Shown here piece after piece: positions 45,111 to 54,093 of a stretch of DNA of 64,000 nt. Numbering within the stretch: the stretch's first letter is position 1; the number at the start of each line of letters is the position of its first letter. The position numbers and the translations under genes were made by a program. The stretch covers positions 620,001 through 684,000 of the forward strand of contig NZ_CBDEGB010000001.1 of NCBI RefSeq assembly GCF_965237655.1, read 5' to 3'. The notes beneath the pieces are model-generated. The model worked only from the letters and a program-made list of their open reading frames with translations, made no database searches and had not been told where the DNA came from. Source of the stretch: Poriferisodalis sp965237655. Its GTDB lineage: Bacteria; Actinomycetota; Acidimicrobiia; Acidimicrobiales; Poriferisodalaceae.

Positions 45111-46472
45111 ATGAGGCCGGTGCGTGCAGCAGCGATGGTTGCGGTGATGGTGCTTCTGGCCGCAGCGTGCGGCTCCGGAGCGGACGATCCTGCCGGCTCG
45201 GCCGATCAGCAGCAGCCGGGTGTTGCAGGCGACCCAAGCGTTGTGGTGACGGCGCCTCCTGCCTTGCGCACAGTCCCGGCGCCGGCAACCAGTACTGAGC
45301 CTGCAGCAACCGGCACTGCGCCAGCGGCGACCGGCACAGCACCGAGTGCGACTTCCAGCGCGCCGGCCAGTGCCACTCCGACAACGCAGTCCCTCGCCGA
45401 GACCCGGTTCGAACTGGTGCCCGTTGCCGAGATCGCCTCGCCGACCGCTCTGGTCGCCAGGCCCGGCACGGACCAGCGCTACGTGGCCACGCTGACCGGG
45501 CAGGTGTGGCTGCTGGACCCTGCCGATGCCAGTACCGCACCGCAGCTCGTGGCAGACGTCGGCACGCGGGTCAGCCAGGGCTGCGAGAACGGGCTGTTGG
45601 GCCTCGCGTTCGCTCCCGACGGCTCGCTGCTGTACCTCAGCTATACCGACACGGCTCGCAACAGCCGGATCGCGGTCGTGCCGATGGAGGGCGAGATCCC
45701 CCAGACCGACCGCAGCAAGGTGCTGCTGGCGCTCGATCAACCTGCGTGCAACCACAACGGCGGCGACCTGACGTTTGGACCCGACGGGCAGCTGTGGATC
45801 GGCTTCGGCGACGGCGGCGGCGCGAATGACGTCTTCGGGCAGGGCCAGGATCGCGACACGCTGCTCGGCACCATCGTGCGCATCGATCCGAGCCCTGCCT
45901 CGGGGAGGGGTTACGGCATTGGTGACCGCAACCCGTTCGCCACCAGCGGGGGAGCGCCCGAGGTGTGGGCCTACGGCGCGCGCAACCCGTGGCGGTTCTC
46001 GTTCGATCGCGAGAGCGGCGACCTGTGGATCGGCGACGTCGGCCAGGACCGCTTCGAGGAAATCCATGTGCTGCCAGCCGATGACGGATGGTCACCGGGC
46101 GCCAACCTGGGCTGGCCGCTGTTCGAGGGCAACGAGCAGTTCAGTGAGAACGGTGCCGGTTCCGACACTCCCGCCGACCTTGTCTTGCCCGTCTACACCT
46201 ACAGCCACGACGAGGGCTGCTCAGTGACCGGCGGCTACGTCTACCGGGGAAGCGCCATCGGGGCCCTGTGGGGCACCTACGTGTTCGGCGACTACTGCAC
46301 GGGTGCGTTGTGGGGCCTGGTTCGGGGACCCGGCGGCGAACCAGAGCGGATCGAGCTCGGCGTGTCGGTACCGCGCAACTCGCTGGTGTCCTTCGGCGAG
46401 GATGCCGGCGGCGAGCTCTACGTGCTCAGCGCAGCGGGCATCGTTTTCCGCCTCGAATCAGTCACGCCGTAA
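45111..46472 (+). CDS. Secreted PQQ-dependent sugar dehydrogenase-like protein (probable lipoprotein)
   Basis: 453 residues from ATG 45111. The signal ends VMVLLAAACGSG, a likely lipobox, followed by a Thr/Ala/Pro-rich spacer. The enzyme is a six-bladed propeller of the soluble aldose sugar dehydrogenase family: LVARPGTDQRYVATLTGQVWLLD, GCENGLLGLAFAPDGSLLYLSY, ACNHNGGDLTFGPDGQLWIGFGDGG, YGARNPWRFSFDRESGDLWIGDVGQ. These match the conserved His, Arg and Gly-rich blades. It would oxidise a sugar or alcohol outside the cell using PQQ. No PQQ synthesis gene is in the window, so the cofactor may be imported. The start is fixed by TACCGT seven bases upstream. Confidence 0.88.
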   Translation: MRPVRAAAMVAVMVLLAAACGSGADDPAGSADQQQPGVAGDPSVVVTAPPALRTVPAPATSTEPAATGTAPAATGTAPSATSSAPASATPTTQSLAETRFELVPVAEIASPTALVARPGTDQRYVATLTGQVWLLDPADASTAPQLVADVGTRVSQGCENGLLGLAFAPDGSLLYLSYTDTARNSRIAVVPMEGEIPQTDRSKVLLALDQPACNHNGGDLTFGPDGQLWIGFGDGGGANDVFGQGQDRDTLLGTIVRIDPSPASGRGYGIGDRNPFATSGGAPEVWAYGARNPWRFSFDRESGDLWIGDVGQDRFEEIHVLPADDGWSPGANLGWPLFEGNEQFSENGAGSDTPADLVLPVYTYSHDEGCSVTGGYVYRGSAIGALWGTYVFGDYCTGALWGLVRGPGGEPERIELGVSVPRNSLVSFGEDAGGELYVLSAAGIVFRLESVTP

Positions 46473-46495
46473 AGGCTCCCGGCAACATGCCGCCC

Positions 46496-48874
46496 TCAGC
46501 TGGGTTGCCAAGCGCCCCAAGCGAGGTCGGTGACCACTCGGAGCGTCCAGCGCGGCTCAGTGGTGGACACGACCCACCCATCAGAGCCTCGCCGGCGGTT
46601 GATGAACCAGTCCAAGATGAGTTCCGTCGGGCCTGACCCGTAGCCGAGGTAGGCGCCGTCGGGCGACCAGCGCGCCCCGAGCGTGAGATCAGGCAGTTCG
46701 TGGACAAGCGTGAGCTCGGCACCCAGTGATCCGGCGGTGTGCAACTGAAGTGCCCGGCGATCGATCACGCCGTCGCCGTTCTCGTCATAGTGCGCGACGT
46801 AGGCGAGGCGGTTGTCCACCGGAGACCATCCGAGGACGTTGCCGTTCCCCTCGACGGCCGCAGCACCGCCGATTCCGTTGGACTGCTGGACCATGGGCCG
46901 GGTGCCGATGACGTCGCCGTCTGCATCGCGCAGCACCTGGGTGTACGCCAGATGGTTGCCGTAGCGCGACCACAGCAGCGCCCCGTTCACGTTTGATCGG
47001 ATCTCGCCCAGCTCACGCAGGTCGCTCCCGTCGCGTCGCACCACCCAGGCGTGCTCCCGCAGCGGGACGCCCCGGCCGGCCGTGCCGACTGTGATGCCGT
47101 AGGCGAGGTGGGTGCTGTTGGGTGACCAGCCCATGAATCGGCTGCCGACCGGCAGCTCGAGCACGTTGGTGTCGCCGTTTGCGGTCTGCACCTTGAGTCG
47201 CATCGAGCAGTCCGTCGGATCGAGCGACTCGTACGCGAGGTGGCTGCCGTCCGGCGACCAGAGATGCAGGAGGCGCCATTGGATGCGGTCGATGAAGCCC
47301 AGATCGCGGTCGTCGCTGCCATCGCTGCTCGCGATCCAGAGGTTCTGGCTCTCGTTCCGCTCGTTGCCGTCACAGTCGCTTGGCGTGGCATACGCGATGC
47401 GCTGACCATCAGGTGACCAGCCCAGGAACGTGACGTCCTCCCCGAGAGTGACGGGGGAAGTGCGTGCATCCACCGTCTTGATACGCGCGTGCGATGTCTC
47501 TTCCCCTGATTCGGGATCGGTGGACAGCTCCACGTACGCGAGGCGTCGCCCGTCGGGCGACCAGTTCGCGAGCGATAGATCCGAGAAGAGGAAGGTGCGG
47601 TAATCGACGTGGCCGATGCGGCGGAGTCGGCTGCCATCGGCCGCGGCGAGGTGCGCTTCGATGCTGTCGGAACGACCGTCGCCATCGGTGTCGATGAACC
47701 TGAAGGCGACCACGTGGCGGCCGCCGGGTGACCACGTCGGGTATCCGCCCGGTTCGAAGAGCACCTGTTCGTCACCGGCGAGCCCGGCGACCCTCAGATG
47801 GCCGTCGAAATTGGACCAACTCAAACGACCGTCATTCGGATGCCATGCCCAGCCGCGATGGTCTTCGGATTGCAGCTGCCGTTCCGATCCGTCGGCGCGC
47901 ACCGTCCAGAGGCGTTCGCCCTCGCCGGAGGGGCCTCGCGCCTTGCTCATTGCCAGGACCGGCAGCGACGTTCCACTCACGGGAGCGGGGCGCGGCAGTC
48001 CTCGCTGGATGGCAGTGAAGATCGCGCGCGCCTGCTCATCTGACGGGGAGGCTTCGGGGATCGCCACGCGAGGCTCTCCTGCTTCGGCGATCCGCTCGAT
48101 CTCGATCGTCGATCCGATGGCATCCAGCGTCGCCTTAACCGCCGTTTCGATGGCTGAGCCCACGTCATCGGCACGGCCCACGATCACGACACGCGCAGGG
48201 CGGTAGTCGGCGATCACGGAGGCGGTTGCGTCCGGCAAGCCGTCCGCGATCGTGCGCGGCGATACGTATGCGACGGCTGCGTCTGCGGTCTGGGCGGCCA
48301 CGTCTGCTGCAGTGCGGACATCGGTCCCGTTCCAGCCGTTCGCCACAATCAGGGTGGCCGTGTCCAGTCCGACGACCTCAGGGCGCTCCAGCGCAACGCG
48401 GGCAGCCAACGCTGCGGTCTCGATCCGGGTGGCACCGCCGAGGCGCTCGACCACGCTCCAGCGGTATGCCGCACGCGCCGCTGTGGTCAACTCATCCATC
48501 GCCGCCGGTGGCACCGCAACCTCGCCGCCCACGACCTGCACGCGGTCTGGCGCGAAGTCGGCTATGAGGGCGGCGGTCTCGGGCGACAGGCCGCCGGGAT
48601 CGATGCACACTTTCGCTGCGTTGCGGGCGTGATGAGCCAGCGCCTCGGCGACCGCGTTGTCGGCTGGGCCCGGGCAACCGGCCACGACGAGCGTCAGGTT
48701 GGGCCCATTGCGTGCAAGATTCGATGGCGAACTTGCCGCGCCCGACGGCACCGCTGGTGCAAGGACGCCTAGCGAGGCCGCCAGGGCCATCACTACCTTC
48801 GCTGCTGGCTTGAAACGCCGATTGCGACGCTTTGCCGTCGAAGTCGGAATTGCGGGACCGCGATCTCTCTTCAC
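46496..48874 (-). CDS. Secreted CWB2 / beta-propeller protein with calcium-type motifs
   Basis: 792 residues. Cationic N-terminus, hydrophobic signal (VVMALAASLGVLAPAVPSG), CWB2-like repeats (residues about 55-280, with VVERLGGATRIETAALAARVAL and TLIVANGWNGTDVRTAADVA). It then has a TolB/WD40-like propeller to the end with blades such as LGWSPDGQRIAYA and LLHLWSPDGSHLAYES. Several Asp-rich loops resemble EF-hand/dockerin calcium sites: DTDGDGRSD, DADGDVIGT, DENGDGVID. There is no protease domain, unlike the 4.2 and 7.5 kb relatives. GTG start, with TAGCGT (48884-48889) nine bases upstream. Probable surface binding protein. It converges on the sugar dehydrogenase gene with 23 bases between. 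Confidence 0.83.
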   Translation of the reverse strand: MKRDRGPAIPTSTAKRRNRRFKPAAKVVMALAASLGVLAPAVPSGAASSPSNLARNGPNLTLVVAGCPGPADNAVAEALAHHARNAAKVCIDPGGLSPETAALIADFAPDRVQVVGGEVAVPPAAMDELTTAARAAYRWSVVERLGGATRIETAALAARVALERPEVVGLDTATLIVANGWNGTDVRTAADVAAQTADAAVAYVSPRTIADGLPDATASVIADYRPARVVIVGRADDVGSAIETAVKATLDAIGSTIEIERIAEAGEPRVAIPEASPSDEQARAIFTAIQRGLPRPAPVSGTSLPVLAMSKARGPSGEGERLWTVRADGSERQLQSEDHRGWAWHPNDGRLSWSNFDGHLRVAGLAGDEQVLFEPGGYPTWSPGGRHVVAFRFIDTDGDGRSDSIEAHLAAADGSRLRRIGHVDYRTFLFSDLSLANWSPDGRRLAYVELSTDPESGEETSHARIKTVDARTSPVTLGEDVTFLGWSPDGQRIAYATPSDCDGNERNESQNLWIASSDGSDDRDLGFIDRIQWRLLHLWSPDGSHLAYESLDPTDCSMRLKVQTANGDTNVLELPVGSRFMGWSPNSTHLAYGITVGTAGRGVPLREHAWVVRRDGSDLRELGEIRSNVNGALLWSRYGNHLAYTQVLRDADGDVIGTRPMVQQSNGIGGAAAVEGNGNVLGWSPVDNRLAYVAHYDENGDGVIDRRALQLHTAGSLGAELTLVHELPDLTLGARWSPDGAYLGYGSGPTELILDWFINRRRGSDGWVVSTTEPRWTLRVVTDLAWGAWQPS

Positions 48875-48928
48875 GAATGCGGAACGCTAGTCACCCCGAT
48901 GCGTGGCACCGGATCGCGGTGGCCGGGC

Positions 48929-49747
48929 TCAGTTCTGGCCGGTCAGCTTGCGATTCTTGATCTTGGCCTTGACGTAGTCGCGGTTCATGAATGCGATGAA
49001 GTCGAGGCTGATCTCCTTGGGGCAGGCCTCGGTGCACTCGCCGTGGTTGGTGCACGAGCCGAAGTACTGCTCCATCGTCTCCACCATGGCCTCGGTGCGT
49101 TCCCACCGCTGAGGCTGACCTTGGGGAATCAGGTTGAGATGTGCCAGCTTCGCCGAGGTGAACAGCTGCGCCGCCGAGTTGGGGCACGCGGCCACACAGG
49201 CGCCGCAGCCGATGCACGCCGCAGCGTCGAACGATGCGTCCGAGGCCTCCTTGGGAACGGGGGTGAGGTTGGCGTCGCCGGCTGCGCCGGTGTTGACCGA
49301 GATGTAGCCGCCCGCCTCGATGATGCGGTCGAAGGAACTGCGGTCCACTACCAGGTCGCGCACCACCGGAAACGCCTTCGCCCGGAATGGCTCCACGGTG
49401 ATGACATCGCCGTCGGAGAACTTCCGCATGTGCAACTGGCACGTCGTGGTGGCGGCCTCGTGACCGTGCGCCCGGCCGTTGATCATCAGGCTGCACGTGC
49501 CGCAGATGCCCTCACGGCAGTCGTGGTCGAACTCGATCGGCACCCCGCCCTCGTCGATGAGCCGCTCGTTGATGATGTCGAGCATCTCCAAGAACGACAT
49601 GTCCTCGCTGACGTCTGGTGCGTCGAAGGCCTCGAACCGACCTGGGGCGTCTGGCCCCTCCTGCCGCCAGATGCGCAACTTGAGGTTCAGAGTGCCGCCG
49701 TGGCTCTGCTGGCCGGACTGGCTGGGCTGGCCGTTGGTCCCGCTCAC
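48929..49747 (-). CDS. sdhB: Succinate dehydrogenase/fumarate reductase iron-sulfur subunit
   Basis: 272 residues from GTG 49747, which overlaps the sdhA stop by four bases (GTGA). It carries electrons from SdhA to quinone. 2Fe-2S ligands are in CREGICGTCSLMING with a later TTCQLHM; 4Fe-4S and 3Fe-4S ligands are in CIGCGACVAACPNSA and CTNHGECTEACPKE. The N-terminal part TLNLKLRIWRQEG is the plant-type ferredoxin strand start. It is last in the sdhCAB operon. Confidence 0.95.
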   Translation of the reverse strand: MSGTNGQPSQSGQQSHGGTLNLKLRIWRQEGPDAPGRFEAFDAPDVSEDMSFLEMLDIINERLIDEGGVPIEFDHDCREGICGTCSLMINGRAHGHEAATTTCQLHMRKFSDGDVITVEPFRAKAFPVVRDLVVDRSSFDRIIEAGGYISVNTGAAGDANLTPVPKEASDASFDAAACIGCGACVAACPNSAAQLFTSAKLAHLNLIPQGQPQRWERTEAMVETMEQYFGSCTNHGECTEACPKEISLDFIAFMNRDYVKAKIKNRKLTGQN

Positions 49748-51705
49748 TTGTAGCTCCGCTGTGTCAGTGCCACCACTTCGAAGTCCAGCTCCTCGGTGTG
49801 ACGGGTCTGCGTCTCGTCGGGCCCGTTCCATTCCCACGCGGCGACGTGCGCGAAGTTCTCGTCATCGCGCTGCGCCTCGCCCTCGGGAGTCTGGTGCTCG
49901 TTCCGGAAATGCCCGCCGCAGCTCTCCGCGCGAACGAGCGCGTCGCGGGCCATCAGCTTGGCCAGCTCGAAGAAGTCGGCGACCCGGCCGGCCTTCTCCA
50001 AACCCGAATTCAAATTTGCGCCCGATCCCGGTACCCGCAGGTCCGCCCAGAACTCGGCCTCGAGCGCTGGGATCTCGGACAAGGCCTTCTCCAAGCCTTC
50101 CCGGGTGCGTTCCATGCCGATGCAGTCCCACACGATCTTGCCCAGCTCCCGGTGGAACCAGTCCACTGAGCGAGTGCCGCCGATCGACAGGAACCGCTGG
50201 GTGGCATCGGTGACCCCGGCAACCGCCTGGGTGAACGCCGGGTCGTCCAGCGGCACCACCGACTCGCCGAGCCTCCCAGCCAGGTCGTCGCCGATGGTGT
50301 AGGGCAGCACGAAGTAGCCGTCCGCCAGGCCCTGCATCAGCGCCGAGGCACCAAGCCGGTTCGCCCCGTGGTCGGAGAAGTTGGCCTCACCGATGGAGTA
50401 ACAGCCCGGAACCGTGGTCATGAGGTGGTAGTCGACCCACAGACCGCCCATCGTGTAGTGCGTGGCCGGGTAGATGCGCATGGGCCCCTCGTAGGGGTTC
50501 TCCCCGGTGATGCGCTCGTACATGTCGAAGAGGTTCCCGTACTTCGCCGCCACCGCCGCTTTGCCCTCGCGGGCTATGACCTCGGCGAAATCGAGATAGA
50601 CGCCGTTGCGCAGCGGCCCGACGCCCCTGCCCTGGTCCACGACGGTCTTGGCATTGCGGCTCGCCACGTCGCGCGGCACCAGGTTCCCGAAGGCCGGGTA
50701 CTTGCGCTCGAGGTAGTAGTCACGGTCGGAGGGGGGGATCTGGTCGGGTGAGCGAGCGTCGTCCATCGTCTCGGGCACCCAGATACGGCCGTCGTTGCGC
50801 AGCGACTCCGACATCAGTGTCAGCTTCGACTGGAACTCGTCGCTGACCGGGATGCAGGTGGGATGGATCTGCGTGTAGCAAGCGTTCGCGAAGTACGCCC
50901 CGCGCCGGTGCGCCCGCCACGCGGCGGTGACGTTGCACGCCATGGCGTTGGTGGACAGGTAATAGACGTTGCCGTAGCCGCCGGTCGCCAGCACCACCGC
51001 GTGCGCGGAGTGGGCCTCGATCTCTCCGGAGACCAGGTCGCGAGTCACGATGCCGCAGGCCCGTCCGTCCTTGGTCACCAGGTCCAGCATCTCGCTGCGG
51101 GTATAAAGCTCGACCGCTCCGGCTGCGACCTGCTTGGCGAGTGCCTGATAGGCGCCCAGCAGGAGCTGCTGGCCGGTCTGGCCCCGGGCGTAGAAGGTGC
51201 GGCTGACCTGCGCGCCGCCGAAGCTGCGGTTGTCGAGCAGCCCGCCGTACTCGCGTGCGAACGGCACGCCCTGAGCGGCGCACTGGTCGATGATGTTCAG
51301 CGACACCTCGGCCAGGCGGTGCACGTTCGCCTCGCGGCTGCGGTAGTCGCCGCCTTTGACGGTGTCGTAGAAGAGCCGGTGAACCGAGTCGCCGTCGTTG
51401 GTGTAGTTCTTCGCTGCGTTGATGCCGCCCTGTGCAGCGATCGAATGCGCCCGACGGGGCGAATCGTGGAAGGTGAACGCCTTCACCCGGTAGCCCAGCT
51501 CAGACAGCGACGCTGCCGCTGAGGCGCCCGCCAGGCCGGTGCCCACCACGATGATCTCGAAGCGGCGCTTGTTGTTCGGGTTGACCAGCTTCATGGAGAA
51601 CTTGTGGTTCTGCCACTTGTCTGCCATGGGCCCATCGGGCACACGGTCGTCGAGCACGCCGTTCGATGAACCGTTCATGGCCGCGTCAGCCCTCTCAGAA
51701 GCCAT
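49744..51705 (-). CDS. sdhA: Succinate dehydrogenase flavoprotein subunit
   Basis: 653 residues from ATG 51705 with GGCGGAGG upstream. It oxidises succinate to fumarate with covalent FAD. FAD fold EIIVVGTGLAGASAAASL; the flavinylated His lies in HSIAAQGGINAA. Active-site segments include HPTCIPVSDEFQSKL and THYTMGGLWVDYH (catalytic His/Arg). The C-terminal region ends in an acidic tail. ATGs at MNGSS and MADKWQNHKF are possible later starts. The overall type fits the SdhA that pairs with a single diheme membrane subunit. Confidence 0.95.
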   Translation of the reverse strand: MASERADAAMNGSSNGVLDDRVPDGPMADKWQNHKFSMKLVNPNNKRRFEIIVVGTGLAGASAAASLSELGYRVKAFTFHDSPRRAHSIAAQGGINAAKNYTNDGDSVHRLFYDTVKGGDYRSREANVHRLAEVSLNIIDQCAAQGVPFAREYGGLLDNRSFGGAQVSRTFYARGQTGQQLLLGAYQALAKQVAAGAVELYTRSEMLDLVTKDGRACGIVTRDLVSGEIEAHSAHAVVLATGGYGNVYYLSTNAMACNVTAAWRAHRRGAYFANACYTQIHPTCIPVSDEFQSKLTLMSESLRNDGRIWVPETMDDARSPDQIPPSDRDYYLERKYPAFGNLVPRDVASRNAKTVVDQGRGVGPLRNGVYLDFAEVIAREGKAAVAAKYGNLFDMYERITGENPYEGPMRIYPATHYTMGGLWVDYHLMTTVPGCYSIGEANFSDHGANRLGASALMQGLADGYFVLPYTIGDDLAGRLGESVVPLDDPAFTQAVAGVTDATQRFLSIGGTRSVDWFHRELGKIVWDCIGMERTREGLEKALSEIPALEAEFWADLRVPGSGANLNSGLEKAGRVADFFELAKLMARDALVRAESCGGHFRNEHQTPEGEAQRDDENFAHVAAWEWNGPDETQTRHTEELDFEVVALTQRSYK

Positions 51706-51734
51706 CTCAGTGAGCCTCCGCCTCTTCGCTGCAT

Positions 51735-52565
51735 CTAATGTGCCTCCGCCTCGTCGGCCAAGCACTCAAGATCGACGCTGCTGCACTTGGCGTTGTCCTC
51801 GTCGACGAGGCCCGCTTGGACGAGAATCGGGAATGACATGTTGCCGACGAGGATCACGCCGGCCAGCACCGTCGCCAGGTTGCGGCGCAGACCGTTGTAG
51901 CGCGGATTGTTCACGCCGAGGCTCTGGAACATGCTCCAGGTGCCGTGGAAGATGTGGATGGCCAGCGCCAGGTTGGCCACGACGTAGATGATCGCCACGG
52001 GGACCGACGAAAGCGACTCGACCACGTTGTGGTACGGGTTGCCCCGCACGTAGGCGTCACCCAACCACCAGCCCCACGTGAGATCGGCAACGTGGAACAG
52101 CACGTACAGGCCCACGATCGGACCCGTCCAGCGCATGGTGCGCGAGGCGTAGTTGGCGGCGATGTAGTCACGCTTGGATTCGTATTTCTTGGTGCCGCCT
52201 ACGAAGCTGGCCCGGTCGGAGGCCAGCCGACTGCGTTCCTTCAGCGTGTACGCCGAGTGCAGGTGCACCAGGAACATGGCCAGCAGCCCGACCCGCATGA
52301 TCCACAGCAGCAGCGTGCGAGGCAGCAGACCGCCGCCGAGGTCCCGCAGCGTCTCGGCGTACTCGTACATCCGCGAGGGGCCCTCGTAGAGGTGCAGGTT
52401 GCCGATCATGTGGACGATCACGAAGCCCAGCAGCCCGATGCCCGTCAACGCCATCACCCACTTGCGGCCGACTGCTGATTGGTAGATGTTCAGCGGGAAC
52501 GGCAGCGGGCGCTTGGTCTTGAACACCGGTGCAGACCCGGCGGCCTGCGTGGCAGTCGGCGCCAT
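51735..52565 (-). CDS. sdhC: Succinate dehydrogenase cytochrome b subunit (single-subunit type)
   Basis: 276 residues, five transmembrane helices. Haem-ligand His candidates sit in VIVHMIGNLHLYEG, FLVHLHSAYTL, LFHVADLTWGWW and AIHIFHGTWSMFQ, enough for two b haems. This is the type B anchor used with menaquinone in Gram-positive bacteria and relatives; no SdhD gene is present or needed. AGGAGGAG lies directly upstream of the ATG. First gene of sdhCAB. Quinone use is inferred. Confidence 0.93.
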   Translation of the reverse strand: MAPTATQAAGSAPVFKTKRPLPFPLNIYQSAVGRKWVMALTGIGLLGFVIVHMIGNLHLYEGPSRMYEYAETLRDLGGGLLPRTLLLWIMRVGLLAMFLVHLHSAYTLKERSRLASDRASFVGGTKKYESKRDYIAANYASRTMRWTGPIVGLYVLFHVADLTWGWWLGDAYVRGNPYHNVVESLSSVPVAIIYVVANLALAIHIFHGTWSMFQSLGVNNPRYNGLRRNLATVLAGVILVGNMSFPILVQAGLVDEDNAKCSSVDLECLADEAEAH

Positions 52566-52788
52566 GTGCTCCTCCTGGGGGTGGCGTGGTGCGGCGACCC
52601 AGTATTGCGTGCAACCAGCCGGTCAGCGCGGCTGAGGTTGTAGGGCGCGACCCGCTGGCTGGACGCGCCAACGCCGTACGGTACTTGCGCGCCTGCTGCA
52701 GCGCTCCCTGTCGGCGGGCTGGAGTTGGCCGGCCCCGCCGAGCGCGCCGGGTTCGCCCTGCTGGGGACACAGCGGGGAGCTACACCCC
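52566..52788. other. Intergenic region upstream of sdhC
   Basis: 223 bases between the GH2-like gene's stop and sdhC, same strand. Contains a TACCGT at about 52677-52682 (minus strand sense) that could be an sdhC promoter with a long leader. No gene or terminator hairpin with T-tract was recognised. Confidence 0.35.
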
Positions 52789-54009
52789 CTACCCCAAGCG
52801 CACCGGGCGGGTGGGATCGGCGGAACGCATGGCGTGGCGCAGGGTGCGTTCGACCCATGGACGGATCCACGGTGCACGGCGCCGCCCACCGGAGGGTTGC
52901 ACCGGCTGCCAGGCGGCCACGCTGGGATGGTGGCCGACCCCCTCGACAGCCGCCGCAGATCCCCGGATGGCGAGCGCGCGCAGGCCACGCTCTGCGCCGA
53001 CAAACACGCTGGGCTCGAGCGTGAACTGCTGGCACAACAGCGTGCCGGCGGCATCTGCAGCTTCGTAGGTACTGCGATGGGCGACGTCGTGTTCCACCGT
53101 TACCAGTGCGGGGGCTTCTCGCCGGTACGGCTCTCCGTTGACGAACCACTCGCCCCTTCGAACTGCCACCGTCCGGATGCCGGTTGAGCGCTGCACGGCG
53201 TGGCTGGAGCGCCCGTCGACAGCGACGTCGATGTCGATGCGGTACTGCGGCTGCGCACCCATGCCCGCCGGCCACCACAGCGCCGGTCGTTCCATTGCCA
53301 CCAGCCACTCCAGCTCGTTGCGGCCGCGGGCCAGGACCGGCTCCGACTTGGCCAGGCCGTTGCCCAGCGCCGCACTGTTTCCTGCTACGTCGGCACCTGG
53401 GGCGTCGGCACCTGGGGCGCCGATCGGGAGCACGGCGATCGTGACTTCGCATCTGTGAGTGCCGGAGCTGTCCACGTTGGCGGCGATGCGCAGCACTGCC
53501 CTGTCGTAGTTAGCTTCGATCACCAGTGCACGGACGCGTTCGATGCGCGCCGGGCCGGTCTGTTCGATCCGCAGCTGCGCGTCCGCGCTCTGGGGCACTC
53601 GAACAGTTCCGCGCGCAGCCTCAACGGCTACCAGATGCTCTTTGCCGGTGCGCAGCAGTTGATTCACCTCGAAGGCGTGCTCGGCGTGGCGCCCACTCAG
53701 GTCGCCCAGGTACGTGCCGTCGAGCCACAGGTGGCCGAGTTCGCACAAGCCGCTCACAACGAACCACCAGCGAGCGTCGGGGTTCGCATCGCTGCGGAGT
53801 TGGGACTCGAGATCTGGCGACAGATCGAAGCGCCGCCGGTACAGAACTGCGCTCTCGCCGCCGAGGCCGGGATCGAGCCACCACCGGCCGGGAGTGGCAG
53901 TTTTCTGCCAGCCGGACTCGTCGAGCGCGTGGTCGGCCACAGTGCGCCACTCGCCGTGCCCCGCTGCTCGCACCAGCCAGTCGCCGTCCAGCGACCATTC
54001 GACGCTCAC
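52789..54009 (-). CDS. Short glycoside hydrolase family 2-like protein
   Basis: 406 residues from GTG 54009. The N-terminus is a GH2 sugar-binding jelly roll (VEWSLDGDWLVRAAG, ESAVLYRRRFDLSPDLE, LCELGHLWLDGTYLGDLSGRHAEHAFEV), followed by an Ig-like domain ending in a PALWWPAGMGAQPQYRIDI segment. The last 120 residues retain GH2 landmarks (GEWFVNGEPYRR, VEGVGHHPSVAAWQ, SADPTRPVRLG) but are far shorter than a full catalytic barrel, and the acid/base NE motif is not evident (HPSVAAWQPVQ). So it may bind sugars without hydrolysing them, or be degenerate. It has no signal peptide. Divergent from the MoxR gene. Confidence 0.7.
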   Translation of the reverse strand: MSVEWSLDGDWLVRAAGHGEWRTVADHALDESGWQKTATPGRWWLDPGLGGESAVLYRRRFDLSPDLESQLRSDANPDARWWFVVSGLCELGHLWLDGTYLGDLSGRHAEHAFEVNQLLRTGKEHLVAVEAARGTVRVPQSADAQLRIEQTGPARIERVRALVIEANYDRAVLRIAANVDSSGTHRCEVTIAVLPIGAPGADAPGADVAGNSAALGNGLAKSEPVLARGRNELEWLVAMERPALWWPAGMGAQPQYRIDIDVAVDGRSSHAVQRSTGIRTVAVRRGEWFVNGEPYRREAPALVTVEHDVAHRSTYEAADAAGTLLCQQFTLEPSVFVGAERGLRALAIRGSAAAVEGVGHHPSVAAWQPVQPSGGRRRAPWIRPWVERTLRHAMRSADPTRPVRLG

Positions 54010-54015
54010 GTCGCG

Positions 54016-54021
54016 ACGGTA
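54016..54021 (-). promoter_or_regulatory. Leaderless -10 box TACCGT of the GH2-like gene
   Basis: Six bases before GTG 54009. Confidence 0.5.
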
Positions 54022-54080
54022 CCGGTCGTTGCCGGAGCTCCTGGCGCGACAGTCCCCGCGCCTGCACACCAACAGGCCAC

Positions 54081-54086
54081 TAGGTT
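54081..54086 (+). promoter_or_regulatory. Leaderless -10 box TAGGTT of the MoxR gene
   Basis: Seven bases before ATG 54094. The divergent GH2-like promoter lies 60 bases away. Confidence 0.6.
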
Positions 54087-54093
54087 GCCCGCC

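Noticed and set aside
53200..54093. Long open frame leading into the MoxR gene
   Set aside because: The first 298 codons overlap the GH2-like gene on the other strand and do not look like a protein domain. The promoter box and family start point to ATG 54094.
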